DNA of 64,000 nt from Thiomicrorhabdus sp. (GTDB taxonomy: Bacteria; Pseudomonadota; Gammaproteobacteria; Thiomicrospirales; Thiomicrospiraceae). The translations under genes were made by a program, and so were the position numbers. How positions within the stretch are numbered: the stretch's first letter is position 1; each line of letters opens with the position of its first letter. The notes beneath the pieces are model-generated. The model saw nothing but the letters and a program-made list of their open reading frames with translations. It searched no databases and was not told the DNA's origin. The stretch lies in assembly GCF_963677875.1 (NCBI RefSeq), contig NZ_OY782562.1, forward strand, positions 275,068 to 339,067, written 5' to 3'. Below, piece after piece: positions 8,506-16,468 of this stretch.

Positions 8506-8955
8506 ATGTCCGTTGCCAATCAGCTTAAAATTATCCAGGCAAATGCCCACGCCTATTATCTACAACTGCACCAGGTTCACTGGCTGGTTCAGGGGCCACG
8601 CTTCAAAGCCATGCACGAAATGACCGAAAGTTATTACGAACGTATGTCTGAACTGTACGATGATGCTGGCGAGCGTCTGTTGCAAAAAGGTCTGTTGCCG
8701 CTTTTGCAGCAAAAAGAACTGATGCAGGCTGCCACCATTGCCGAATTATCTGCTACCCGTTTTGATGAGAAAGAAGTGCTTGCCTATGTGGAATCCATGT
8801 TGAACCACTGGCATGAAAGCTTTAAGAAACTGGTAGACGTCGCGGAAGAAGAAGGCGACAGAGTCACTGCCGGCATGGCAGACGAGCAACTGGAAACCCT
8901 GGAAAAAGACATTTGGATGCTTAAAGCGACCAAAGGCGAAGCAAGCTACCTATAA
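8506..8955 (+). CDS. dps: Dps family ferritin-like DNA-protection protein
   Basis: 149 aa, four-helix ferritin fold. The inter-subunit ferroxidase ligands of Dps are present: HWLVQGPRFKAMHEM followed by YYERMSELYDDAGERLL, matching the HW-x5-F-x3-H ... D-x3-ER pattern. Dps dodecamers oxidise and store Fe2+ using H2O2 and can bind DNA; this one has a short N-terminus with few lysines, so DNA binding is uncertain. GAGGAG lies just ahead of the ATG. A Fur-like site upstream suggests iron control, with peroxide control (OxyR/PerR) as an alternative. Confidence 0.9.
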   Translation: MSVANQLKIIQANAHAYYLQLHQVHWLVQGPRFKAMHEMTESYYERMSELYDDAGERLLQKGLLPLLQQKELMQAATIAELSATRFDEKEVLAYVESMLNHWHESFKKLVDVAEEEGDRVTAGMADEQLETLEKDIWMLKATKGEASYL

Positions 8956-9136
8956 GCTCTTCCAACCGAGAATTTTTCTGAAGATCTTTCTGAGAGCCTC
9001 TCGCGGGCTCTCTCTACCCTAAACCATTCAATTTCTCGCTTGCCGTTCATGGCCTGCTTTACGAAAAAAGCCTGGTTCCTTCAAAGCTCTGTAAAATACC
9101 GTTCCAAGACTCTTTTCAATTTCATCTGGAAGCTTC

Positions 9137-9745
9137 ATGTCACAGAGCGCCGTATTCAACAAACCCTTTGCGCCATCCTGCGAAGAAAACAAACAAATCA
9201 TCCTGGAAAGCATTTCCCCTTATCTGCATCAGAGACGTGAGGTTTTGGAAATCGCCAGTGGAACCGGACAACACGCAATCTACTTTGCCGAACGGATGCC
9301 GCATTTAATCTGGCAAACGTCCGATCTGATCGAAGCGCATCCGGGTATCCGACAATGGATTACCGACTCCGAATTGGAAAATGTTTTACATCCCCTCGCG
9401 TTGAATGTTTCCGAGAACAAGTGGCCAAGCGCACGCTTCGACGCTATTTTCAGCGCTAACAGCTTTCATATCATGGGAAAAAGCAACGTTGAGGACTTCT
9501 TTAAAAACGCCGCTAATACTTTGAATAATCAAGCCATTGTTATGATTTACGGCCCATTCAACTACCGCGGACAATTTACCAGCGACAGCAATGCCCGTTT
9601 CGATCAATGGCTCAAGCAACGCGATCCGAACAGCGGCATCAAGGACTTTGAATGGTGTAATCAACTCGCCCAACAAGCAGAACTTTCTCTGCTGGATGAT
9701 ATCTCAATGCCGCAAAACAACCGCCTGCTGGTTTGGCAAAAGTAA
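9137..9745 (+). CDS. DUF938 family SAM-dependent methyltransferase
   Basis: 202 aa. The N-terminus KPFAPSCEENKQIILE and the glycine-rich VLEIASGTGQHAIYFAE motif I are diagnostic of DUF938, a class I methyltransferase-like family of unknown substrate. IFSANSFHIM and MIYGPFNYRGQFTSDSNARFD follow in the usual order, ending with RLLVW. Length matches the family. A separate transcription unit from dps; the downstream chemoreceptor has its own sigma28-like promoter overlapping this stop codon. Confidence 0.9.
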   Translation: MSQSAVFNKPFAPSCEENKQIILESISPYLHQRREVLEIASGTGQHAIYFAERMPHLIWQTSDLIEAHPGIRQWITDSELENVLHPLALNVSENKWPSARFDAIFSANSFHIMGKSNVEDFFKNAANTLNNQAIVMIYGPFNYRGQFTSDSNARFDQWLKQRDPNSGIKDFEWCNQLAQQAELSLLDDISMPQNNRLLVWQK

Positions 9746-9768
9746 AGTAACCGAACAACAGCCGATAT
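9743..9768 (+). promoter_or_regulatory. sigma28 (FliA)-like promoter for the chemoreceptor gene
   Basis: TAAAGTAA (9743-9750) and GCCGATAT (9761-9768) resemble the FliA consensus TAAAGTTT and GCCGATAA. The spacer is 10 nt instead of 11. It sits 107 bp before the chemoreceptor ATG, in the only gap between the two genes, which fits a late-flagellar-class gene. Confidence 0.6.
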
Positions 9769-9874
9769 ACTCATTACAAAATGCACGTTAAAAACATGGC
9801 GGGAATTCACATGCGGTTCCAGCGTGCCAAGTAAACCGATGTAAAACAAATCCAACGGATTGAAGAGCGAAAAA

Positions 9875-11074
9875 ATGGTGTCATTCGATTTCAGTAAACC
9901 GAGTATTCTGCGAAACATGTTCCTGACCTATACCGGAGCCGGGCTATTAATGGGTTCGATCTTTCCGTTGTTTGCCAGCTTGTTTGTCAATTTCAAAGAA
10001 GGCATGCTGCTGTGGTTTGTCATAGGTTGCATTTTCGCCGGTATTTCCATCGGCATCTTCAATTACTGGCTTCTGAAAGAGCGTCTCCTGAAACGTCTGA
10101 TGCGAATCGGCGACGTCGCCAATGCGATCAGCCAAAACGACATTTCGTTGAAGTGTTCATTGGAAAGCCATGATTTCATTGGAGATATGGCAAAGAGTTT
10201 TAATTTAATGGCCGCCAATCTACGTGAAATGGTCAATCAGATCAAGCAGGTAACCGACGAACTTAACGAGGCTTCTGGCGGAATGTTGTCGGTGTCGCAA
10301 AATACTCACGAAGGTGTCAATGCCCAAAAATCCGGAACAGAGAAAGTTGCAACGTCAATCAATAATATGAGCGACATCGCAATCGAAATGGCGCATAACA
10401 CTTTGCAGGCAACGGAAGCGGCAAAACAGGCCGAACAGGCAACCGATGCAGGAACCGAAGTGGTAAGCCAAACCATCTCGTCGATTCAAGCTCTTGCAGA
10501 AGAAGTCGAGCAGACCGCCACAGTCATCAAAAACCTGAAAACCGACAGTCAGAACGTCACTTCCGTGCTATCGGTCATCAAAGACATTTCGGAACAGACC
10601 AACCTGCTGGCTCTGAATGCGGCAATTGAAGCTGCTCGCGCGGGTGAACACGGCCGGGGTTTTGCAGTCGTTGCCGACGAGGTGCGAGTTCTGGCCGGAA
10701 AAACACAGGAATCGGCGGTTCAGATCGAATCAATTATCGCCCAGCTGCAAACGGTTGCCGATCAGGCGGTTACCGTCATGCAAAACGGACAAAAACAAGC
10801 TTTGCAAAGCGTTGAACAGGCCAACAATGCTGGCGAAGCGCTGGCTATGATTGCCGAGGCGGTGAAGACCATTACGCGTAAAAATCTGCAAACCGAAAAA
10901 TCCGCCGACTTGCAGAAACAGCAATCGGAAATCGTTAAAGCCAATGTCGAAGAAATTCAGAAAGTCAGTTACGAAGTCGCCTACGGCGCCGACCATACGG
11001 CAAACGCCTGCCAGAAGGTGAGTACACATGCGGCAGAATTACAGGCACTGATTCAACAGTTCAAAACACATTGA
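9875..11074 (+). CDS. methyl-accepting chemotaxis protein without a periplasmic sensor domain
   Basis: 399 aa from the ATG at 9875 (a TTG at 9860 is in frame; GAAGAG favours the ATG). Two closely spaced transmembrane segments lie at about residues 10-35 and 43-65, with hardly any periplasmic loop. A HAMP-like segment follows to about 130, then the coiled-coil signalling domain with the hairpin tip [35 protein letters not shown]. No C-terminal NWETF-type CheR tether is present. It must sense through the membrane segments, the HAMP domain or a partner, as in aerotaxis or energy-taxis receptors. No che genes are in the window. Confidence 0.92.
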   Translation: MVSFDFSKPSILRNMFLTYTGAGLLMGSIFPLFASLFVNFKEGMLLWFVIGCIFAGISIGIFNYWLLKERLLKRLMRIGDVANAISQNDISLKCSLESHDFIGDMAKSFNLMAANLREMVNQIKQVTDELNEASGGMLSVSQNTHEGVNAQKSGTEKVATSINNMSDIAIEMAHNTLQATEAAKQAEQATDAGTEVVSQTISSIQALAEEVEQTATVIKNLKTDSQNVTSVLSVIKDISEQTNLLALNAAIEAARAGEHGRGFAVVADEVRVLAGKTQESAVQIESIIAQLQTVADQAVTVMQNGQKQALQSVEQANNAGEALAMIAEAVKTITRKNLQTEKSADLQKQQSEIVKANVEEIQKVSYEVAYGADHTANACQKVSTHAAELQALIQQFKTH

Positions 11075-11102
11075 TGCAAGATTGCCTCTCCGCGCTGAAA
11101 AA

Positions 11103-11132
11103 TTCAAACGGCTTAAAAAGCCGGGCTATAAT
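11103..11132 (+). promoter_or_regulatory. sigma70-like promoter
   Basis: TTCAAA (11103-11108), an 18-bp spacer and a perfect TATAAT (11127-11132), 34 bp upstream of the following ATG. Confidence 0.5.
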
Positions 11133-11166
11133 GGCGTTATTTAACGGCTTGGAGAACGGATAAACG

Positions 11167-11445
11167 ATGAAAAACTGGCTTCGAACACTTTTTGCCCCGC
11201 TTCTGAATCCTCTAGAGCATGGTGATGATGATTTCATTTACAAACCGTCACACAGAACGATTCTGGTCATTATGGGCGTGATTTTTTTAATCCTCGCCAG
11301 CGTCGCGCTGTTTTTCGCCTTCAAGGTAGATCAGATGGCCGTTCTGATCCCGACACTGGTATTCGCGTCAATCGGTTGTGTCAGTCTGATCGTCGCGACA
11401 GTTGGAAACGATAAGGCCGTCTCGAAGATCTGGCGTAACCGTTAA
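11167..11445 (+). CDS. hypothetical inner-membrane protein, two TM segments
   Basis: 92 aa. A short cytoplasmic-looking N-terminus (MKNWLRTLFAPLLNPLEHGDD) precedes two hydrophobic helices at about residues 33-52 and 56-78, then a basic tail (KIWRNR). GGAGAACGG lies ahead of the ATG and a sigma70-like promoter precedes that. I do not recognise the family. Independent transcription and good translation signals support a real gene. Confidence 0.75.
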   Translation: MKNWLRTLFAPLLNPLEHGDDDFIYKPSHRTILVIMGVIFLILASVALFFAFKVDQMAVLIPTLVFASIGCVSLIVATVGNDKAVSKIWRNR

Positions 11446-11512
11446 ACGTTTTCGTCAATTCTTTTCCCTTCCTGCCTCCGGTAAAGAATTTTCAAGAGTG
11501 CAATTTTCTTTT

Positions 11513-11540
11513 AAAGCGGGCTCTTGTCCGCTTTCTTTAG
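11513..11540 (+). terminator. probable intrinsic terminator
   Basis: Stem AAAGCGG/CCGCTTT (11513-11519 and 11528-11534) with an 8-nt loop, followed by CTTTAG. The T tract is weak. Confidence 0.45.
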
Positions 11541-11738
11541 ATATCACTTTCCCGCCGCAACATTTTCATCAGCAGACTTTGTTTAGAGTAAAGTCATGCT
11601 TGGTGACTTTATCTCTCCATCACTTAGCAGTACTATAAAATTTCATTCACTGCATAAACTATCCATACCTTATCGATGAGTTCAGTCGATGATTTGAGTC
11701 TCACTCCACATAATCACAATCGTGAAAGGAGGTTGCGA

Positions 11739-12278
11739 ATGTTTTATCAAATCAATATTATCAGGCTCCCCAAATGGCTTCTGCCTCTGCTGACATCGCT
11801 GATACTGATCGCTCCAAATGCGATGGCACAGGAAAAAGGCTACCCGGACAATATCATCACCGTTCAGAAAACCAAAAATATCAAAATCGTCTACGACATC
11901 AACCAAAATGAGTCGGCTGCCGGTATCGGCAAGGGACTCTACTACGTGCGCGGCTTGCTCGAAGCCTACAAAAAACAAAATGTTCCGATGGAAGCGCTGC
12001 ATATCAGCGTTGTCATCCACGGCGAGGCCGCCTATTGGCTGCTGCAAGAAGAAAAATATCAGAATTTTACCGGCAATCCGTTTGATGTAAATCCGAATAC
12101 CAAAGTTGTTCAGGAATTGCAGGATCACGGCGTGAGCGTAGAAATCTGTCACGTCACCATGAAAGCACATCGCTGGAAACCGGAAGATATTCTGCCTGGC
12201 GTGAAAATCGTTTTTGACGCCTATACCCGGATAATCGATCTGCAGCAGCAAGGTTATTCCTACATCAAATTCTCTTAG
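11739..12278 (+). CDS. periplasmic DsrE-family protein
   Basis: 179 aa from the ATG at 11739, which is preceded by a near-perfect AAAGGAGGT. A Sec signal peptide (LLPLLTSLILIAPNAMA) ends near residue 30. The mature domain has the DsrE-like alternation: KIVYDIN, GLYYVRGLLEAYKKQNVP, LHISVVIHGEAAYWLL, and GVSVEICHVTMKAHRW, with one cysteine at the position used in sulfur carriers of this superfamily. Cytoplasmic DsrE/TusD proteins relay sulfane sulfur; exported members are less studied. An exported copy in a likely sulfur oxidiser suggests periplasmic sulfur handling, which is inference. Confidence 0.85.
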   Translation: MFYQINIIRLPKWLLPLLTSLILIAPNAMAQEKGYPDNIITVQKTKNIKIVYDINQNESAAGIGKGLYYVRGLLEAYKKQNVPMEALHISVVIHGEAAYWLLQEEKYQNFTGNPFDVNPNTKVVQELQDHGVSVEICHVTMKAHRWKPEDILPGVKIVFDAYTRIIDLQQQGYSYIKFS

Positions 12279-12293
12279 CAACCGGCCTAATCA

Positions 12294-12326
12294 AAGGGGA
12301 AATTCGTTTTCCCCTTGAATTTTCTT
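12294..12326 (+). terminator. intrinsic terminator after the DsrE-family gene
   Basis: Perfect stem AAGGGGAAA/TTTCCCCTT with a 5-nt TTCGT loop, followed by a T-rich run. Confidence 0.8.
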
Positions 12327-12439
12327 TTCAAACCTCCCCCCTTGCACTCCCCGCCTTTCAAAGCTTGAAATCACTTTCACCTTCTCCATAAAATCCGTTA
12401 TTTATAAATAAGTTAAAGAGAACTTATAAACTAAAACAC

Positions 12440-12739
12440 CTAATCCGGCCACACGCGACTGGAGCGCATAGGCGTAATTGTTTCGACCCCCTCTTCTACC
12501 GCTGACAGCGTTTTTTCCACCGGCGGTTTTGCCGGTGTTTTGCCCGGTGTTTTGCCCGGTATTTTGGTCGGTGCTTTACGGGTCGTTCTTCTTCTGGTTG
12601 TTGGCGGTGTCTTTGCCGTTACAGTCGTTTCGCTTGGCTCTCCGGCAGCATTTTCTTCGCTTGGATTTGTTTTGGCACGGCGTACGCTAGCGGCTAATTT
12701 TGAGCCGGTCGTCGCTCTGGTTGTTTTTGCTGTTGTCAT
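12440..12739 (-). CDS. small basic disordered protein, likely partner of the adjacent ParA
   Basis: 99 aa, very rich in Thr, Lys, Arg, Pro and Ala, with no hydrophobic core. The N-terminus (MTTAKTTRATTGSKLAAS) is basic, the centre holds a short internal repeat (PGKTPGKTPAKPP), and the last ten residues are SSRVWPD with a lone tryptophan. The start ATG overlaps the ParA stop (ATGA), so translation is coupled. Small, low-complexity, basic proteins encoded next to a ParA often act as its adaptor and ATPase activator; alpha-McdB carboxysome adaptors are of this kind and are known for a conserved near-terminal tryptophan. A histone-H1-like DNA-binding protein is the alternative. Confidence 0.75.
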   Translation of the reverse strand: MTTAKTTRATTGSKLAASVRRAKTNPSEENAAGEPSETTVTAKTPPTTRRRTTRKAPTKIPGKTPGKTPAKPPVEKTLSAVEEGVETITPMRSSRVWPD

Positions 12740-13380
12740 ACTACCTCCTCAATAATTTCATCAATCTCCTGTGCTGCGGTCTCGCCGCGCTTGCCCATGC
12801 AATAAACGCTGCGACCTTCCACCGCAGCATTGCGATATACCGCCCGGCGACGCACACCACTCTTTAATGCCGGAATATCAAACTCTGCCAAAGCTTCTTT
12901 CATAGCGGTTGACAGGGCGCTGCGCGGCTCCAGTTGATTGACCACAATATAGGATATGAGCTTTTGATTGCGCAGCTTGGCGTGTTCAATCACCTCCGCG
13001 ATGCGGATACTGGCCCATAAATCCACCGGCGAAGGCAGTACGGGAATCAAGACGGTTTCCGAGAGATTCAATGCCGCTTGCATCACGCCGCTTTCCAATG
13101 TCGGCGGACAGTCGATAACAATAAAATCGTAATCCTTGGCAAATCGTTCCGCTTCGCGAGTCAGCTGACCTCCGACGGAAATCACCGATACCGGAAACGG
13201 CTTTTCATCCGAAGACAAACTGCTCCACAGACATGCCGAACCTTGAGGATCGGCATCAATTACCAGAACTCGCCCGCGTTTTGCCAGGCCGGCTGCAAAA
13301 TTCATACTGAGGGTCGTTTTACCCGTCCCCCCTTTTTGGTTGGCAATAGCAAAAATTCGTGCCGACATGAAATCTTCCAA
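12736..13380 (-). CDS. orphan ParA/MinD-type positioning ATPase (McdA-like)
   Basis: 214 aa. The deviant Walker A NQKGGTGKTTLSMNFAAGLA starts at residue 13, Walker A' is VLVIDADPQGSA and Walker B is FIVIDCPPTL. PSPVDLWASIRIAEVIEHA and VVNQLEPRSALST follow, with a basic SGVRRRAVYRNAAVEG segment near the C-terminus suited to non-specific DNA binding. It lacks an N-terminal helix-turn-helix and there is no ParB or parS next to it, so it is not the chromosome-partition ParA. Such orphans space cargos (carboxysomes, chemoreceptor clusters, other bodies) over the nucleoid. The partner gene overlaps its stop by 4 nt. Confidence 0.88.
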   Translation of the reverse strand: MEDFMSARIFAIANQKGGTGKTTLSMNFAAGLAKRGRVLVIDADPQGSACLWSSLSSDEKPFPVSVISVGGQLTREAERFAKDYDFIVIDCPPTLESGVMQAALNLSETVLIPVLPSPVDLWASIRIAEVIEHAKLRNQKLISYIVVNQLEPRSALSTAMKEALAEFDIPALKSGVRRRAVYRNAAVEGRSVYCMGKRGETAAQEIDEIIEEVV

Positions 13381-13535
13381 AAAATTAAAACGTCTCCGTT
13401 TGACCGTGGATCGGCCTCAGCCAACCGGAGTAAACAGGAATTATGAAAAATTTAAGTATTGCAGATTACAGGCAGGATAGATTGCTTTCTTCTACTCAAA
13501 AAAACAATCGATCGGAAAGAAAAACCGGCAGGTTG

Positions 13536-13554
13536 TCTATAGGTTATCTATAGA
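13536..13554. promoter_or_regulatory. inverted repeat upstream of the parA-like operon
   Basis: TCTATAG (13536-13542) and CTATAGA (13548-13554) form a perfect 7-bp inverted repeat with a 5-bp spacer, 156 bp before the parA-like start and in the only gap between it and nfsB. Possible operator; the regulator is unknown. Confidence 0.35.
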
Positions 13555-13657
13555 TGATCCATAAATTGTCACAGTAAAAGTCTGTAAATCGATAGACGGA
13601 TCTGCAGACTTCAAAAGAAAATAATGCGCCAAGCGGTATGAGAAAAATGACCGAGGA

Positions 13658-14311
13658 CTACAGAAGCGTAAAAATCTCTGCTTCGGGTAATCTCGATTTT
13701 GGCAGGGAAGCATTGAAATCATCTTCGGTATGGTAGCCGAGAGCCACTACAGCCTGGGCACTATAGCCCTTCTCGGTTAAAGCGAATTCTTCATTCAAAA
13801 CCGCCATGTCTACGCCCTCAATCGGCACTGCATCCACGCCCAGGACACCGGCTCCCAGTAGAATGGTTCCCAGATTCAGATAAACCTGTTTTTGCATCCA
13901 GCACTCGGTATCATTGAAGGTTACGCGATGCAGATCCGCATAAAATGCACGCGCCTTGCGAACGCCCGCACGGCTTTCAGAATTCGGGAAACGGCCGTCA
14001 CGCGCTTCCTGGTCGGTTACCTTATCCAGATAATCGTCTTCCATTTGCGTTTTCGCACAGAACAGGATCACATGTGACGCATTAAGAATTTTCGGATGAT
14101 TGGCGGCATAGGCTCCTTCCGCACCTTTGGCCAAACGCATTTTGCCTTGCGGATTATCGGCAATAATGAAATGCCACGGCTGCGAGTTTACACTCGACGG
14201 ACTGAATCGCAGCAGCTCTTTAATCTGCGCAAAGACTTCATCTGGAATGCGCTTGTTGCCATCAAATTTTTTGGTTGCGTAACGACGCTTGGCAATATCA
14301 ATTAGATTCAT
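13658..14311 (-). CDS. nfsB: NAD(P)H nitroreductase, NfsB type
   Basis: 217 aa FMN flavoprotein aligned over its whole length with E. coli NfsB. Shared landmarks are RYATKKFDGNKRI at the start (FMN phosphate contacts), LLRFSPSSVNSQPWHFI, the ASHVILFCAKT strand, DQEARDGRF, and VDAVPIEGVD followed by ALGYHTEDDFNASLPKSRLP. The family reduces nitroaromatics and quinones with NAD(P)H in the cytoplasm. Single gene, transcribed towards the parA-like operon. Confidence 0.93.
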   Translation of the reverse strand: MNLIDIAKRRYATKKFDGNKRIPDEVFAQIKELLRFSPSSVNSQPWHFIIADNPQGKMRLAKGAEGAYAANHPKILNASHVILFCAKTQMEDDYLDKVTDQEARDGRFPNSESRAGVRKARAFYADLHRVTFNDTECWMQKQVYLNLGTILLGAGVLGVDAVPIEGVDMAVLNEEFALTEKGYSAQAVVALGYHTEDDFNASLPKSRLPEAEIFTLL

Positions 14312-14749
14312 TTTAAAACCTTCCGTGCGAACTGATACAAACGAATATCATAAAAGACTTATTCGAATTCGAGAAGCCAAATCGATTACTTGATCTCGGT
14401 TTATCGCTCCCTTCCGAGCAAATATGAAAGTCACACATCCTCCCAGAACAAACATTTCGACATAACGCTTACAAAAGTGATTGAGATCAACACCAGAAAA
14501 ATTGTGGGATTTACACTTAATGTCCCTCGCTACTGTATAAGAATTTACAACCAGCAAGGCCGATTCTTTCCAGGAAAGATTTGTAGAAAAACATCGAAAA
14601 AACAATAAAAAGCCGTTTGAGAACAAATCCGTCAAACTCTATCAAACAAGATTTAAATCCATTCATTTTGGCAGTTCTCATTTAATCAAAAATATTGCAT
14701 GAACCGGGATGACGCTCTATCCGCTTCCATGATCCACAAGGAGATTGAA
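14312..14749. other. 438-bp intergenic region
   Basis: Separates the divergent nfsB and lipoprotein genes. A leftward 95-codon ORF overlaps it but has no family resemblance and no clear ribosome binding site. No repeat was seen. Confidence 0.4.
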
Positions 14750-16378
14750 ATGAAAGCACTCTTCACAAAAACACTGATGCTCTTTTTTACCAGCTTGCTG
14801 CTGACGGCCTGCGGAGGCGGAAGTGGCGATAGCATCAATACGAAAGAAACGCTTCAAGACATAAACTATTCGCTCAACTACCTGCCGACCGAAGATCAGA
14901 ATTTTGCTGTAAAAGGAAATGGAAGCGATACCCTTAATATTCATTTCCCCAAATATGCCGTAGATGTAACCAAAGACAACCTTGAAGGCATTCCCTTAAA
15001 TGTCACGCTTGATTATGAAGATAACCGATTAAAAGGTATTTCATTCGACAAGGATCTGGAATTTAACCAGCCGGTCGCCATTACCTTCAACGTCACCTCC
15101 TTAGCAGATGATTCCCGCTTTCTGGTATATCTTGGTGATACGGATTCTTACCCTATTCCTTTTGTTAAAAACGGTTCTGAATATACCTATACATTTAACC
15201 ATTTCAGTGACTACGAATTTCAATCCCCCGGTAGCTCCAGCGATCAGATTAACGAGATCGAATCCATCCTTACAGAGCTGGAAGGCTACGCCGATAAATC
15301 GGAGGGCGTCGGCCCGCATACAGCCGAATTCGGAAACCTTCTGGCTTTAATCGCCATGTTGGAAATTCAAAACAATGAGTTAAGCGAAACTTACCTGCAA
15401 CGCACCCATGCCGTTATGGAAGACTTTGCAAAAGCCTATATTAATTTTGTTCAAGACCCAGCGGTCTATCTGAACGGTTATTGCATGGATGCAAGTTTGG
15501 AAGACAAGTTCAGAGAGTTGATTAAAAACTGGGCCGTCCTCGAAGAGGTTGGCAGCGACGCACCGGAAAGAACTCAGGCCGAATCAAAAATAACCGAATG
15601 GACAACAAATCTCGTCAATGCCTATGTCGCAGTAAGCCCATCCAATGCCTGCGACGATTTGGGCAGCTACTTGACCTGCGGGCTTAACATTGCCGCTATC
15701 GCCGAAGAATTTGGTTCTGTCAATCAAAGTGAAACTGTAACCAACAAAATGCAATCTGAACTGTCTGCAATGATTGATGATATTACTTCCCAGCAAGTCA
15801 ACGCCGATCTCGGTAACTGTGATGAAATTTTGAACTGTCTGAACATCGGATTACAGTATGCCAATTTCTTAGGCATGACCTCAGAAGTGAGCCAACTCGA
15901 AAACCGCATTTCAGAGGTTGAAGAAACCTGTCACCGCAGTAACTGCCCGTTCGCATGGGATGCGACCGCGACAATCGATGCACATTACGACAACTCAACC
16001 TATGTATTTTCCCATCAGGCAAGATTTACCGACATGCTGTTTATCACAAATGAAGAAGAATACGATGCCGCCGATCTAAATAATGACTGCGCATCTTTAA
16101 CCACTGTTCGGGTTGACGGATCCGCATCCTTCTATGATGGAAGTTCAACCTTGTCATATAGCGGAACATTTGATGACTATACATGGACGGGAACCATTTT
16201 ACCGACGGTTCATTTTGAAGATGAGGAATCTATGGCCGAATTTGCCGATTTCACAAGCGATCTCGTCCCTTATATTCGCAATGGACAAGCATTCACAATC
16301 ACTGTGAGCCATGAAACAAGTGGCGGTTCCGGAACATTGCAATCATCGATTACCTTTACACCTCACGTCCCCCATTAG
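14750..16378 (+). CDS. large orphan lipoprotein
   Basis: 542 aa from the ATG at 14750 (AAGGAG upstream; the ORF extends 17 codons further without support). The lipobox LLLTAC sets the mature N-terminus at Cys 21, followed by GGGSGDS. The mature protein is acidic and divides into an N-terminal beta-rich part (to about residue 170, with a YTFNHFSDYEF strand), a helical middle with paired cysteines (YLTCGLNIAAIAEE, CDEILNCLNIGLQYA, ETCHRSNCPF) and a C-terminal beta-rich part. I do not recognise a family. The paired Cys helices suggest disulfide-stabilised repeats. Serine follows the glycines at the lipid anchor, so outer-membrane sorting is likely. Confidence 0.85.
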   Translation: MKALFTKTLMLFFTSLLLTACGGGSGDSINTKETLQDINYSLNYLPTEDQNFAVKGNGSDTLNIHFPKYAVDVTKDNLEGIPLNVTLDYEDNRLKGISFDKDLEFNQPVAITFNVTSLADDSRFLVYLGDTDSYPIPFVKNGSEYTYTFNHFSDYEFQSPGSSSDQINEIESILTELEGYADKSEGVGPHTAEFGNLLALIAMLEIQNNELSETYLQRTHAVMEDFAKAYINFVQDPAVYLNGYCMDASLEDKFRELIKNWAVLEEVGSDAPERTQAESKITEWTTNLVNAYVAVSPSNACDDLGSYLTCGLNIAAIAEEFGSVNQSETVTNKMQSELSAMIDDITSQQVNADLGNCDEILNCLNIGLQYANFLGMTSEVSQLENRISEVEETCHRSNCPFAWDATATIDAHYDNSTYVFSHQARFTDMLFITNEEEYDAADLNNDCASLTTVRVDGSASFYDGSSTLSYSGTFDDYTWTGTILPTVHFEDEESMAEFADFTSDLVPYIRNGQAFTITVSHETSGGSGTLQSSITFTPHVPH

Positions 16379-16385
16379 CAACACA

Positions 16386-16413
16386 GCATGGTCAGCCTCG
16401 CAACTGGCCATGC
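16386..16413 (+). terminator. possible terminator hairpin after the lipoprotein gene
   Basis: GCATGGTCAG and CTGGCCATGC pair with one mismatch, 7 bp after the stop. There is no T tract, so factor-independent termination is doubtful. Confidence 0.35.
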
Positions 16414-16441
16414 GAATGCTAAACGGCATACTCACAAAACC

Positions 16442-16468
16442 GGGGCAGTGTTAATCTGCACTGTCCCC
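16442..16468 (-). terminator. terminator overlapping the amrS stop codon
   Basis: Reading leftwards, GGGGACAGTG pairs with CACTGCCCC (one bulge) and is followed by GGTTTTG. The stem begins inside the last codons of amrS. Confidence 0.5.

Noticed and set aside
14348-14635. 95-codon leftward ORF between nfsB and the lipoprotein gene
   Set aside because: No recognisable domain, poor start context and odd composition; treated as intergenic.
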